64,000 nucleotides of DNA from JAXLWB01 sp046328715 (GTDB lineage Bacteria > Chloroflexota > Anaerolineae > Caldilineales > Caldilineaceae), in assembly GCA_046328715.1 (NCBI GenBank), contig JAXLWB010000005.1, forward strand, positions 1 through 64,000, in the 5' to 3' direction. The notes under the pieces are model-generated. The model was given only the letters and a program-made list of their open reading frames with translations. It searched no databases and had not been told where the DNA came from. Positions within the stretch are counted from its first letter, which is position 1, and each line of letters begins with the position of its first letter. The position numbers and the translations under genes are program-made. Below, piece after piece: positions 1 through 9,390 of this stretch.

Positions 1-135
1 AGCAGTTGTGCGATCACTACCAGCGCTGCTAACCACCTGCGACGAATCGTCAAACGGGGGTGCGGAAACGGGGTGTGAGCCCCAGGAAAAATGGAGTTCA
101 TAATTTCTCTTTATGCATACAGGAACGGGAAGAAG
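1..135. other. Left edge, no gene recognised
   Basis: Frame 2 of the + strand stays open from the window edge to about base 215, and frame 1 to about base 78. Neither gives a peptide I recognise and neither shows a start or ribosome-binding site inside the window. The + strand could carry the tail of a gene that begins outside the window, but this cannot be supported. Confidence 0.2.
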
Positions 136-187
136 ACTTTTCGCAGTCGCAGCAAGCTACATCTACCTTGCTGCGACTGCGAAAAGT
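136..187 (-). terminator. Long hairpin terminator after the beta-helix gene
   Basis: Bases 136-156 and 167-187 form a perfect 21-bp inverted repeat with a 10-nt loop. It ends five bases before the stop codon region of the minus-strand beta-helix gene (stop at 192), so it sits exactly where an intrinsic terminator for that gene is expected. The base of the stem carries the A/T-rich run (ACTTTT/AAAAGT). Confidence 0.8.
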
Positions 188-191
188 GTGA

Positions 192-3100
192 CTATCGATT
201 GATCAGCGGCAGATAGATTGCATGATCCCCTGCCTGCCCACCCGCCACCTGTACTATGAAGGCTCGCACTAGCGGCGGGGCGGGATTGAAGGTTGCATCC
301 CCTGCCTGTGTGGCGACCAGGCGACATTCCCCGGCTGCCAGCAATGTTACCAGGCTGTTGGCGACTGTGCAGACGGCTGCCGTCTCGCTAACCACCGCCA
401 CCGACAAGCCGGAGGAGGCAGTGGGGTTGATCGTCAGCGGTGCATCGCCAAGCTGTTTGCCAGCAATCACATCAAACGAGATCGTCTGATTCTGCTTAGC
501 CGGGTCGGCAATGACAAAGCTCTGTGCCACGTCGGGGGCGGGATTATAACTTGCATCGCCGGGCTGACTGGCTTGAATGGTGCAAACGCCCGACGTTGCA
601 AGTGTCACCTGCCCATTATCCACGCTGCAGGTGGCAGGGGTCAGGCTGGCGAACTGTACGGGCAACCCGGAGGTGGCGCTGGCGTTGAGGACAAAGCCTG
701 CGTCGCCCAGGGTCTTGCCTGCCAACAGTGCAAAATTGATCGTCTGGTTCTGCTTGGCAGGGTCGCTGACCGCAAGAATCTGCGTCACCTCTGCTGCTGG
801 CTTGTAAACCGCATCGCCGACCTGTGTGGCAGTAAGTGTGCAGAAGCCCGCTTGCCCACTGAGGGTGACGCTGCCCGCATCGACTGTACACACCCCCTCT
901 GCCATAAAGCTCACCGGCAAACCCGAGGAAGCGGTGGCACTGAGAGCAAAGGCAGGGTCACTCGTCAGTTTGTTGGGCAGCGGGGCAAAGTTGATGCTCT
1001 GTGCCAATTTGCTCACGCTGATCTCGGCTTCTACCTCGCTGGCTGCCAGATACTCATCGTCGCCTGCCTGCTGTGCTGTGAGGAAGCAACTGCCTGACTC
1101 ACCCGTCAGGGTGACGAGGTTGCCGTTGACCGTGCAATAGCCCTGCGCCACAAAAGTGACCGGCAGACCAGAGCTGGCACTGGCGCTGAGGGCAAAGGCT
1201 GCATCATTGACCATTTTCTGCTTCTCAGCATCGCTCAACTGCCAGGTGATCGTCTGTGCTTTCTTGTTGATGGCGAACTGCACTACCTTATCAGGAGCAG
1301 GAGCAACGTTGGCATTTCCCGCTTGTCTGGCGATCAAGGTGCATTGTCCTTCGCCCATTAGCGTCACTTGATTTTGCTGCACACTGCACGGTCCCGTCGC
1401 CTCGACCTCTACTGGTAGAGCGGAACTCGCAGTCGGGGTGATGGTAATGGGTGGGTCTTTGACAAACTTGTCGGCGATGTCGGCAAAGGTGATGGTCTGC
1501 GGCGAGCCTTTGCACATCACCTTGCCAAACTCCGACGAGGTCTTGCCCGTGTTGGTGCTGATGGTCTGAAAGGCGGTGAAACAACCGGCCAATCCTTTTG
1601 TACCCGTAGCGAAGAAGCCATTGCTGGCAACCTCGGTGCTGCCGATAAAGGTCTGTCCTTCTCCAAAGCCGGATGGATCGGCGGCGCTGCGATAGACCTC
1701 CACTGTTACGGTCTGGTTGGCGTTGGAGGGAGTGGCGTTGCCGGTGACGATAACTGTGTCCGTGGTGACGCCGATCTGCGTAATCGTTGGGTAGGGCGCA
1801 TCGGACTGGTTGTTCAGGTCGATGGCGTTGAGGTCGATGCCCAGCCCGCCATTGTCGTAGCTGCTGATCTGGCTCCAGTAGTTATTCGCTGCGCCGTTGC
1901 TCTGGGCAATGCCATCGCCATTGACGCTGCGGTTGGCACTGATCTTAGCCAATTCGATGTGATTGTGCTGCGTGGCGGCTCCGCTAAAGCTCACGCCAGC
2001 GCCGAGGTTATCATAGATGGTGTTGCCACCTACCAGGTTGTGATGCGCCCCTTCCTCGAACAAAAGCCCAGGTCCATCGTTGCTGGCGATGCCGTTGACC
2101 AGCCCGCCAAATAACCCGATGCCGCCGATGCTGTTGTTATTTGCACCACCCATCACTAACATCCCAGCCACTTGGTTGTGGTGGATGGTGTTGCGCACAA
2201 ATAGATTTTCAGTGGTCGTTGCTCCGTGTAGCACGACACCAGCGAAGCCGCTGGCTGCGATCACGTTGCCTGCCTTGGGGTCACTGCCGCCGATCACGTT
2301 GTTGTGCGCGCCCTGGTCCAGCATGATGCCACTCCCACCATTGCCAATGAGGGAGAAGGCATTGACACCGATATAGTTGTTGACCAATGTGTTGTCGTGG
2401 GCGCCTTTGGTCAACAGGATACCATTGACATCATTGCCGCCGATGATGTTGCGGTTCGGCGTCAGATCGCCGATCTGGTTGTTGCTTGCCCCATCCGCTA
2501 CGATGCCACTGCCGTTGTTGGCGCTCTTCTTCACTACATCCAACGTGCCGATCCAGTTGTTGACAATCTGATTGCCTATCGGCGTGACATCTGGAGCAGA
2601 GGGGTCGGCACCCAAGTAGATGCCGTGGCGATCATTCAAGCCAATCTTGTTAGCTCCATAGTTGCCGCTGCCGATTTGGTTGTTGTTGGCTGCCAGGATC
2701 AGTGCGATGCCATCGCCATGATTGTTGCGCACTAGGTTGTTGGCGATTAGGTTGTTGCTGCTGCCCAGCACGCCGATACCGCCCTCGCCGTTGTAGCCCA
2801 CCGTATTGCTGATGACCTTGACCTGGGTTGCATTGAACAGCGCAATGCCATAATCGCCATTGCCGAGCAAGGCCACACCGGCACTGCCATTGGTGCCAAC
2901 GCGGTTGTTGGGGCCAATTACCGTACCCTGGGTGTTGGCACCAACCTCAATGCCACTCCAACCGTCATTGCCGCCATTACAGCCAACTAGGCTGTTTTTC
3001 ACGGTACTGTTTTTCGCACCATCGTCGATGTAAATCCCTGCACGCATCATGCCGGAAGAGGCCAGCCCCGCCAGCAAGCAACTAGCCTGGTTGTCCATAA

Positions 3101-3818
3101 AGAGACCGAGCCGGGCATTGTCAATCGTGTTGCCCTGCCCTTTCACTTGGATGCCATAACCAGAAACAAGGTAGACAAAGACATTTGTCACCTGATTGTT
3201 GTTACCCGTTAATGTGATCCCTGCCAAGCCAGTGCAGAAGACATTGGCTGCACAGTGATTGCCCACCACAATCACCCCCTTGATCACGTTGCCGCCGGAT
3301 TTCACCTCAAGACCCTGAGTATTGTTATTCGAGCTAAAATCCAGGTACGGTCGCGCACCGCTGCTTTCGCCATCAACAATCGTGGGCTGACTATCGTCGA
3401 TCGGCGGTAGGCTGCTGTTGATGACAAAGTGATCATCGTTGGGCAGGTGGACGGTGTCGATCTTAAAGCGGATGGTGTCGCTGACTCCCTCGCCACAGCC
3501 ACCAATGATGACCGCTTTGCCACCGTCATTGGGGTTGACGAGAAAGTCACAACCCTGGATGTAATTCATTTCACTCGTGGTCAAGCTGCGATTCAACCCC
3601 TTTGGACCGGTGCCGCCGCGTGCCAGCAAGAGAGCTTCGCGCAAGGTGAGGGCACCGTCGGCGTTGTTGTTGTCCACAAAGTTGTATACCACGGTAAAGA
3701 CACTCGCCGCCGCAGGTGCATCCTGGTTGGCGTAGGCGGGTGCTGCCGGTGTGATCAGTGCTGTCAGCGCCAAGCTGGCGATTAGTAGTTGCTGGCGGAT
3801 TTTGCGTAAGAATCTCAT
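192..3818 (-). CDS. Secreted CSLREA / right-handed beta-helix protein with five Ig-like repeats
   Basis: A 1,208-residue exported surface protein. The chosen start (3818) is preceded by AGAGGA six bases upstream; an in-frame ATG at 3860 has no such site. A signal peptide occupies about residues 1-31 (basic start, then ASLALTALITPAAPAYA). Residues 40-70 resemble a CSLREA-type segment (DGALTLREALLLA). Residues 165-650 are short N/G-rich turns of the type GNxIGxN, as in parallel beta-helix families. A linker domain at about 675-760 is followed by five repeats of about 85 residues (774-1195), each starting QT/SI and each holding two cysteines that could pair. These repeats resemble MBG/Ig-like folds. 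The chain ends IYLPLINR, like the 2,231-residue protein at 19.6-26.3 kb. A cell-surface adhesion or glycan-binding role is inferred; no catalytic motif is seen. Confidence 0.85.
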   Translation of the reverse strand: MRFLRKIRQQLLIASLALTALITPAAPAYANQDAPAAASVFTVVYNFVDNNNADGALTLREALLLARGGTGPKGLNRSLTTSEMNYIQGCDFLVNPNDGGKAVIIGGCGEGVSDTIRFKIDTVHLPNDDHFVINSSLPPIDDSQPTIVDGESSGARPYLDFSSNNNTQGLEVKSGGNVIKGVIVVGNHCAANVFCTGLAGITLTGNNNQVTNVFVYLVSGYGIQVKGQGNTIDNARLGLFMDNQASCLLAGLASSGMMRAGIYIDDGAKNSTVKNSLVGCNGGNDGWSGIEVGANTQGTVIGPNNRVGTNGSAGVALLGNGDYGIALFNATQVKVISNTVGYNGEGGIGVLGSSNNLIANNLVRNNHGDGIALILAANNNQIGSGNYGANKIGLNDRHGIYLGADPSAPDVTPIGNQIVNNWIGTLDVVKKSANNGSGIVADGASNNQIGDLTPNRNIIGGNDVNGILLTKGAHDNTLVNNYIGVNAFSLIGNGGSGIMLDQGAHNNVIGGSDPKAGNVIAASGFAGVVLHGATTTENLFVRNTIHHNQVAGMLVMGGANNNSIGGIGLFGGLVNGIASNDGPGLLFEEGAHHNLVGGNTIYDNLGAGVSFSGAATQHNHIELAKISANRSVNGDGIAQSNGAANNYWSQISSYDNGGLGIDLNAIDLNNQSDAPYPTITQIGVTTDTVIVTGNATPSNANQTVTVEVYRSAADPSGFGEGQTFIGSTEVASNGFFATGTKGLAGCFTAFQTISTNTGKTSSEFGKVMCKGSPQTITFADIADKFVKDPPITITPTASSALPVEVEATGPCSVQQNQVTLMGEGQCTLIARQAGNANVAPAPDKVVQFAINKKAQTITWQLSDAEKQKMVNDAAFALSASASSGLPVTFVAQGYCTVNGNLVTLTGESGSCFLTAQQAGDDEYLAASEVEAEISVSKLAQSINFAPLPNKLTSDPAFALSATASSGLPVSFMAEGVCTVDAGSVTLSGQAGFCTLTATQVGDAVYKPAAEVTQILAVSDPAKQNQTINFALLAGKTLGDAGFVLNASATSGLPVQFASLTPATCSVDNGQVTLATSGVCTIQASQPGDASYNPAPDVAQSFVIADPAKQNQTISFDVIAGKQLGDAPLTINPTASSGLSVAVVSETAAVCTVANSLVTLLAAGECRLVATQAGDATFNPAPPLVRAFIVQVAGGQAGDHAIYLPLINR

Positions 3819-3904
3819 CGTGTATCCTCTGTTTCGCGTATAATATTGAATTGGTTCCACTTATTCTGTCCGGGTGTATATCAACTTCGGGGTAAAACGT
3901 GCCA

Positions 3905-3977
3905 TTCAGAACCCTACCCAAAGGGTGCCCAGTTAGTAAGGGAAGGTAGGCCCCTTACTAACGTGCGGGGTTCTGAA
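3905..3977 (-). repeat. Hairpin repeat, single copy of the family found in tandem at 31.2-31.5 kb
   Basis: Nested inverted repeats: outer arms 3905-3914 and 3968-3977 (TTCAGAACCC / GGGTTCTGAA) and inner arms 3932-3942 and 3952-3962 (GTTAGTAAGGG / CCCTTACTAAC). Read on the minus strand, 3951-3976 matches the core of each tandem unit at 31225-31493 at 25 of 26 bases. It lies between the beta-helix gene and the MalT-like gene, in non-coding DNA. Confidence 0.75.
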
Positions 3978-4054
3978 GCTCCGCCCCCGTCCTAATATGC
4001 CCCCATTCTGTCCTGCTTACTTGACCCGAGGATAACAAAGTGGTGGTACACAAT

Positions 4055-4130
4055 CATGCCCCAAAAGTGACATTGTGAGGTTTATTCTTGAGGAAGGGAT
4101 GGTGAGCGTCAATGCACGAAAGTTGTAGTA
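4055..4130 (+). repeat. Dispersed intergenic element, copy 1
   Basis: Contains CCCCAAAAGTGACATTGTGAG near its left end and AATGCACGAAAGTTGTAGTA near its right end, with about 60 bases between the two conserved blocks. The same two blocks, with 62-base spacing, recur at 7641-7797, and the left block recurs at 9391-9425. No coding capacity is evident. Its nature (regulatory site or remnant of a mobile sequence) is unknown. Confidence 0.5.
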
Positions 4131-4140
4131 AGAGCTATAA

Positions 4141-4182
4141 ACACAACGACGCCCAGTGGAGAGCCACTGGGCGTCGTTGTGT
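4141..4182 (-). terminator. Intrinsic terminator of the MalT-like gene
   Basis: A perfect 19-bp stem (4141-4159 with 4164-4182) around the 4-nt loop AGAG, followed on the minus strand by TTTATAG. It lies 22 bases after the stop codon of the minus-strand regulator gene. Confidence 0.85.
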
Positions 4183-4204
4183 CGATCAACCATTCGTTGG
4201 AACT

Positions 4205-6952
4205 TTATGCCAGCAACCCCAGATCGCGCCCGCGCGCCACGGCGCTGGTGCGATTCTCCACGCCTAATTTACCCATAATGTTGCTGACATGGCGCTTGAC
4301 CGTGCCTTCGGCGATGATCAGCCGCTCGGCGATGATCTGGTTGGAAGCGCCACTGGCTAACAGTTTCAACACTTCCAACTCACGTTCGGTGAGTGGTTCG
4401 AGTAGTGGCTGGGGCTGCGTTGTTCGGTTGCCCACAGACGATAGCGTGGCAGGCTGGACGCCAGTGTCGCTGGCTATGTGACTAGCTGGTTCGAGGGTCG
4501 AGTTAAAGGCAGCTAACACGCGTTCGGCATGTGAGCGAGATCGAGTCTCTGTACTCTGTGTACAAAACTTGATTAGCAATTGACGCATCGCTGCGCCGCG
4601 TTCCAGAAAAGGGGCGACGAATCCCTCCACCTCGGCGCGCACAAGTGCTTGTTGACAACTACTTTGGGCGAGTGCAGTGTCGCCCATTCGCTGATGAATC
4701 AGGGCTTTAATGGCAAGCAGGTGAATGATGTTGCGACCGCGCTGAAATTTTTCGGCCTCGGCTAATTCCCGGTTACATAGGGCCAATGCCTGCGCTGGTT
4801 GTTGATGGAGCAATACCTCCGCCGCAGTTTGCATTTGATAGGCATAGCCTAAGTCGAGCGCCATCCCCGCCTCGGGCAGGCGCGTGAGGTCGCAGCGCTC
4901 CAGCCAAGCATACGCTGCCGCCACATCTCCGCGCTGAATGGCAAACTGGGCGCGCATCGCTTCGACTTCGACAATGATCGTGGGCAAATCCAAATACATG
5001 TAAGCAATCACTTGGTCAAGGGCTGCGGTCGCACCAGCTTCGTCACCTTGCAACTGGCGAAGCCGCGCCAGCACCATATTGAGATTGACCAAACTGGTGC
5101 TTTTCACTTGCGCCGCCATCGACAACCCCTGTTGTAATTGGGCGTCAGCTTTACTCAACTCGGCCTTGTCCAAATAGATTGCGCCAAGATATTGAAGTCC
5201 AACGATAGCGCCCGCAAAGGGGATTAAATGTCCACCGTGGTCCGAGAGGTGCAAAATCTCTTGGCAATCGCGAAAGCTTGCGCGCAGTCGCCCACTCGTC
5301 CAATTCGCCATGGCGCAATAGGCGAGGATCAACAGGTGAGAAGCTTGATCACCCTGCTTGTTGGCTAAAGGCTCGGCTTGCTGAAAGTAAGCCAATGCGC
5401 GACCCACGTCGTGTTGGCGAAAACAGGCGATACCTAACGTCCACAACAGTTGAGCGCGCATCTCGATTTCAGTTTGTGGCAATTCGGCCAGTGCTGCCGG
5501 CGCATGATCAAACACCTGTTTGCCACGCCGGAAAACCCCATCAAGGTTGATGCGCCACACGTTGATCTCCAAACGCAATCGTTCTTGTTCGGCTGGCTCG
5601 CTGATGGAAAGGGCGTTTTCAGCTTCGGTTAGCAGCGGGATTATCTCGGGAAAGCGGGCATATGATTGCAGCATTCTGGCTCGTAACAGCAGCAGACGCG
5701 GCCGCGTTTTGATACTGCTTGTAGGCAAGAGCGTAAACCAGCGTTCGAGGGTTGCGCTTTCGCCGCGTTGCACCAATTCATTCCCTACCTGTTCAAGCCA
5801 CTGGATGGCCAGATCATAATCTTGAGCGGCCAGCGCATATTCCACAGCCTCGCGCAGCTGCTCGTGGGTCGCACACCAACGACTGGCGCGGCGACGCAAC
5901 TCGGCAATATTGGTCGCTTGCCCCACGTGCAAGTGACGGAGCAGTAGCGACTGGAAAAGGTGGTGAAAGCGAAACCACTGCCGTTGGCTATCGAGCGGAA
6001 CGATGAAAAGGTTGCTACGCTCAAGGCTGTCGAGGAGTGTACGCGCATCCGGGTTGCCGCTGACCGCAGCGCACAGCGGCGCGCAGAAACGATCTAACAC
6101 TGCGATCTGCTGCAGAAAGCTTTGGGTAGCGGGTGCGAGATTGGCAAGCACCTCGTCGATCAGATAGTCAGCGATGTAGCGGTTGCTGCCAGTAAAGCTT
6201 TCCAAAAAGTCCCCTGTGTTGCTGCGTTCGTGTAGCGATAGCGCGGCTAATTGCAGCCCAGCGATCCATCCTTCAGTGCGCTCTTCGAGTTGCAGCACTT
6301 GTTGGGGCGTCAACTCCAGCTTCATCGTCTGTTGTAGAAACGAGCTGGCTTCTTCGGCGGTAAAGCGCAGTTCGGCCGGGCGGATTTCGAGCATCTGACG
6401 TCGCACCCGCCAGCGCGCCAAGGGTAGCGGCGGGTCGCTGCGCGTCAAGAGCAGCAAATGGCTAGTGGGCGGGAGATGCTCAACCAAAAAGAGTAGTCCA
6501 TCGTGCAACATCTGATTTTGGATGAGATGGAAATCATCCAACGCCACGATCAAGGTCGCATCTTGCTCAGCCAGCCGATTCAGAAGATCGGTTAAGAGCG
6601 CTTCGATGGGCGGCAGTGGCGATAGTTGCAACGATGCCTGCAACTGTTTACCCAGGTCAAGGCTCGCTTTTTCCAATGCCACTGCCACATACGACCAGAA
6701 ACGCACCGGGTCGTTGTCCCCTTCATCCAGCGAGACCCAAGCAAGGTGGAGCGGTAAGGGCATTGCAGTGTTGGATAACTCAGCGATCCACTGTACAACT
6801 AAGGTAGATTTACCGAAACCAGCGGGAGCAGAAATGAGAGTCAGCGGGCAATGGAGTGCTGGCTGTAGTTTGGTCAAGAGCCGTGGTCGTGCCACCAACT
6901 CGGCACGCGGTTGTGGCAAATAGAATTTTGTCGCCAATAGGGGCAATGACAT
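4205..6952 (-). CDS. MalT-like LuxR-family ATPase transcriptional regulator
   Basis: A 915-residue large signal-integrating activator of the MalT/LAL type. The ATG at 6952 is used because it follows GAGAGGA nine bases upstream and gives the usual family start (MSLPLLATKFYLPQPR); the longer reading from 7015 adds an unrelated stretch. Order: P-loop NTPase with Walker A SAPAGFGKSTL near residue 42, Walker B-like LIVALDDFH near 135, winged-helix region, then a helical TPR-like sensor (about 400-830). The C-terminal LuxR helix-turn-helix contains LTERELEVLKLLASG and NQIIAERL, ending GLLA. Family members oligomerise on binding an inducer and ATP. The inducer and targets here are unknown; no operon partner is adjacent. 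An inverted repeat at 7014-7072 lies just upstream. Confidence 0.92.
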   Translation of the reverse strand: MSLPLLATKFYLPQPRAELVARPRLLTKLQPALHCPLTLISAPAGFGKSTLVVQWIAELSNTAMPLPLHLAWVSLDEGDNDPVRFWSYVAVALEKASLDLGKQLQASLQLSPLPPIEALLTDLLNRLAEQDATLIVALDDFHLIQNQMLHDGLLFLVEHLPPTSHLLLLTRSDPPLPLARWRVRRQMLEIRPAELRFTAEEASSFLQQTMKLELTPQQVLQLEERTEGWIAGLQLAALSLHERSNTGDFLESFTGSNRYIADYLIDEVLANLAPATQSFLQQIAVLDRFCAPLCAAVSGNPDARTLLDSLERSNLFIVPLDSQRQWFRFHHLFQSLLLRHLHVGQATNIAELRRRASRWCATHEQLREAVEYALAAQDYDLAIQWLEQVGNELVQRGESATLERWFTLLPTSSIKTRPRLLLLRARMLQSYARFPEIIPLLTEAENALSISEPAEQERLRLEINVWRINLDGVFRRGKQVFDHAPAALAELPQTEIEMRAQLLWTLGIACFRQHDVGRALAYFQQAEPLANKQGDQASHLLILAYCAMANWTSGRLRASFRDCQEILHLSDHGGHLIPFAGAIVGLQYLGAIYLDKAELSKADAQLQQGLSMAAQVKSTSLVNLNMVLARLRQLQGDEAGATAALDQVIAYMYLDLPTIIVEVEAMRAQFAIQRGDVAAAYAWLERCDLTRLPEAGMALDLGYAYQMQTAAEVLLHQQPAQALALCNRELAEAEKFQRGRNIIHLLAIKALIHQRMGDTALAQSSCQQALVRAEVEGFVAPFLERGAAMRQLLIKFCTQSTETRSRSHAERVLAAFNSTLEPASHIASDTGVQPATLSSVGNRTTQPQPLLEPLTERELEVLKLLASGASNQIIAERLIIAEGTVKRHVSNIMGKLGVENRTSAVARGRDLGLLA

Positions 6953-7013
6953 GCGTTCGGTTCCTCTCCCACCTGTTAGACCTGTTGCAAACGTGCGAGG
7001 TCTATTATATTGC

Positions 7014-7072
7014 ATACGCCGCTGACAATAACACTTTTTGCGCTTTCAAACGTATTATTGTTAGCGGTGTAT
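7014..7072. promoter_or_regulatory. Imperfect inverted repeat upstream of the MalT-like gene
   Basis: Arms 7014-7031 and 7055-7072 pair at 16 of 18 positions around a 23-nt loop. It sits about 60-120 bases upstream of the start at 6952, between that gene and the CARDB-like gene. It could be an operator, an attenuator or a remnant of an old palindromic repeat; the sequence alone cannot decide. Confidence 0.4.
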
Positions 7073-7168
7073 GGATGAGTGAGAGGAACTGCTGTTACTG
7101 GGCAGTCGCTTGGTAGGCAGTGAAGAGAGCATTACTGTGCAATTCACCAGCAAGGCTTGTTCTTTCTC

Positions 7169-7561
7169 TTAACCACACGCCCCAGGGCCACCAAAGAAGA
7201 GCGTGTTGTTACCCTCATTTGATTCGGCAACACTATTTGTCGAATCGGCAACGACCTTTGGGCAGACCGCCGTGACCAGCAGCAAATTTTCTGATTTGAT
7301 CACCAACACATCTTTATTGGGCGCAATTGGCACATTGATCGTTACCTTTTGTGATGGAGTCGCCAACTCCGTCAGGTAGAGATCAACGACAAAACGGTTT
7401 TTAGTACTGGCAGTTCCTTGATTCCGCACATAAATGCCAGCGGGCTTCTTGATTAGGACAAGATCGGGTTCCTTCGGAGAGAGCGCGTAGGCGGGCAGTA
7501 CGAATGAACAGAGTACCATCACTACCAGCATGGTAAGCATAGAGCGTATTAGGTTTTTCAT
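7169..7561 (-). CDS. Small exported CARDB-like protein
   Basis: 130 residues. The signal peptide is clear (MKNLIRSMLTMLVVMVLCSF, then VLPAYA before the mature LSPKEPDL), and AAGGAG precedes the start. The mature part is a single beta-sandwich-like domain of about 100 residues with the ending typical of CARDB domains (DSTNSVAESNEGNNT). Two cysteines, in AVCPKV and GACG, could form a disulfide. CARDB domains are adhesion modules that usually occur repeated in larger surface proteins; a free single copy is less common. No enzyme signature. The spacer downstream on the minus strand (7073-7168) shows no convincing terminator. Confidence 0.8.
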   Translation of the reverse strand: MKNLIRSMLTMLVVMVLCSFVLPAYALSPKEPDLVLIKKPAGIYVRNQGTASTKNRFVVDLYLTELATPSQKVTINVPIAPNKDVLVIKSENLLLVTAVCPKVVADSTNSVAESNEGNNTLFFGGPGACG

Positions 7562-7640
7562 TGTGGTTATCTCCTTTTCGTTTAGTTAGAACCTATTGAG
7601 GTTTGTCCTCTGTCGCTAGGATAATGGGAATCGGTTCGCT

Positions 7641-7797
7641 GGACATGTCCCAAAAGCAACATTGGAAGGTTGATTATGAACCAGTGCGCTGGAATAGGCC
7701 GATTGCACGAAAGTTGTATTGTACTGCAATATTGCTAGCTTTGTCATTCCCGGCATAGAAGCTGGAATAGGCCGATTGCACGAAAGTTGTATTGTAC
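7641..7797 (+). repeat. Dispersed intergenic element, copy 2, with a 37-bp direct repeat
   Basis: The left block (ATGTCCCAAAAGCAACATTG, 7645-7664) and right block (GCACGAAAGTTGTA, inside 7688-7724) match the element at 4055-4130. The 37-base right block is repeated without change at 7761-7797, 73 bases further on. Non-coding; it lies between the CARDB-like gene and the small 82-residue gene. Confidence 0.65.
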
Positions 7798-7905
7798 CGT
7801 TTTAGAGATGTAGTGCATCGAGAGTTTATACAGAAATTTCCGCGCCAAGCTCAGTTTGCTGGCTCGTTCTTTGGGAGCACAACTCGTTCCTGGATAGGTC
7901 TAAAT

Positions 7906-7944
7906 AAGAGGCCAGCCTCCCTTTTGGAAAGGCTGACCTTCTTT
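7906..7944 (-). terminator. Terminator after the small conserved gene
   Basis: Arms 7906-7918 and 7930-7943 (core GCCAGCCT / AGGCTGAC) form a stem, with one G-U pair in RNA and an 11-nt loop. On the minus strand the stem is followed by TTATTTAG. It lies 54 bases after the stop of the gene at 7998-8246. Confidence 0.6.
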
Positions 7945-7997
7945 CACAACAATTGGATTTGGTTGGCGGTGCGTGGCGGTTAGCGCGAAGCGAGCTG

Positions 7998-8246
7998 TTA
8001 CGCCTCATCCTTCTGCAAGCGGGTAACCGATATGACCGGTAAGTTTAGGTCGCGGATTTTGTTGAGCATACCATGTAGGGCTGGTTGATCGATTACGTAG
8101 CCAGTCAAGATTGTCTGTCCACTCTTTCTGATTGGAGAATCATCGCTGGGCTGATAGGTTAGGCTCATCCCATCAAACCAATCGCTCCAGCAACGATCGA
8201 GCTGACCTTCGATGCGGATTTGATAGAGGTGTCTTTGTTCGGTCAT
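7998..8246 (-). CDS. Small conserved protein of unknown function
   Basis: 82 residues from the ATG at 8246, which has GTGGAG five bases upstream; a longer frame from 8264 lacks a site. The sequence starts TEQRHLYQIRIEGQLD and contains WSDWFDGMSLTYQ, then TGYVIDQPALHGMLNKIRDL and PVISVTR. From memory, this pattern (IRxEGxLD, WSxWFxG, DQxALHGxLxKIRDL) recurs in short proteins of many bacteria with no assigned function. No signal peptide, membrane segment or metal site. It lies upstream of nothing co-directional except a terminator, 120 bases after the methyltransferase gene, and may or may not be co-transcribed with it. Confidence 0.75.
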   Translation of the reverse strand: MTEQRHLYQIRIEGQLDRCWSDWFDGMSLTYQPSDDSPIRKSGQTILTGYVIDQPALHGMLNKIRDLNLPVISVTRLQKDEA

Positions 8247-8384
8247 ATCTACTCCACACTTCAAACAAGTACGTGACGTTTTGCATGCGACTCGAAAAAT
8301 TGGGTAAGCTCAGCCTTATTTTACCCCGCAAGCGCGTAACATCAGTAAGTAATTCCTGGACAGGTTCTAAACCACATGGTTACA

Positions 8385-9185
8385 TCAACTGGTTAAGTCT
8401 GTGAGCCGACAGATCGAAATGATCGTTGTACTCTGGGCATCCAATGGGCGTTTGTCCCAACCGCCGTATTGGTGTCGAATGGTGAAGCCGCTGGATTCCA
8501 GCAGTCCACGCAGCTCCTGTGGAAAGGTGTAGCGGAGGGCAATGCGCGTAGTGCGCTCTTTGGGACCATCGATGGCCTGCCACCGACGCCATAAGGTGTA
8601 GACCAACACCTGTGCCACAGGATCGTACTCGCGCACCTCGCTAATGGTGACATCGTACCCTGCTACGCTTGTATAGTGCAGCCACTCCGTTTCGGTGAGA
8701 TCAGTGGTGAGATCGTGCCAGTTGGGGTTACGCGTCTCGAAGGCGAAAAGACCATCGGGCGCAAGATGGGCATGAACCCGTTGCAATAGCGCACGCTGGT
8801 CGGTGTTATTCAAAAAGGCTTGAAAGGCATTGCCCGTCATGTAGATCAGCTTGAAGCGTTGATCGAGTGAAAACGTCCGCGCATCTCCCTGCACCCAGCG
8901 CACCGACAAGCCCATCTGTGCCGCTTTGTGTTGGGCATGGGCTAGCATCTCTGGCACAATCTCCAAGCCAGTGATGTCAATTCCTGCTTTGGCAACCTTT
9001 AATGTAGCCAGTCCTGTGCCGCTAGCGATCTCCAAGACCGGCCCATTGACAGCGCTCGCCAATGCCACATAAAAGGCGTGCGCGGGCGGATTATTGCCGA
9101 CACTGACCTCCTCTTCGAGGTCATAGTTTACCGGATCACAGAATTCGTTCAAGTAGTCGTTTTCAATCGAGTAGCTTTGTGTCAT
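8385..9185 (-). CDS. Class I SAM-dependent methyltransferase
   Basis: 266 residues with a near-perfect ribosome-binding site (AAAGGAGG) four bases before the ATG. The Rossmann methyltransferase motifs are clear: motif I EIASGTGLATLKVA near residue 54, acidic post-I GLEIVP, VQGDARTF for adenine contact, and the motif IV-like region YMTGNAFQAFL. The end is rich in beta-strands as in Methyltransf_11/25 families. The substrate cannot be inferred: the neighbours are an unknown small protein and, 593 bases upstream, the acyl-CoA synthetase/lyase pair. Cytosolic. Confidence 0.85.
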   Translation of the reverse strand: MTQSYSIENDYLNEFCDPVNYDLEEEVSVGNNPPAHAFYVALASAVNGPVLEIASGTGLATLKVAKAGIDITGLEIVPEMLAHAQHKAAQMGLSVRWVQGDARTFSLDQRFKLIYMTGNAFQAFLNNTDQRALLQRVHAHLAPDGLFAFETRNPNWHDLTTDLTETEWLHYTSVAGYDVTISEVREYDPVAQVLVYTLWRRWQAIDGPKERTTRIALRYTFPQELRGLLESSGFTIRHQYGGWDKRPLDAQSTTIISICRLTDLTS

Positions 9186-9390
9186 GTACCCTCCTTTAGA
9201 TCGAAGATTACCCCTGGCTGGATCTCAGTTCAACGCTCTAATCGTAATGTAGCGATCTACGACTCACCACAGTAATTCTTGTGCTCGAAATCGCCAACAG
9301 AATTCTCATTCAAGAGTTTGCGTTGATGTTGCACAGTTACTTGCGGTGGGTAGTTTGCCTGCTCATAGGATAAGCGACGCCGCTTCATCG

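Noticed and set aside
2304..2735. Plus-strand open frame inside the beta-helix gene
   Set aside because: Antisense shadow of repetitive N/G-rich coding DNA.
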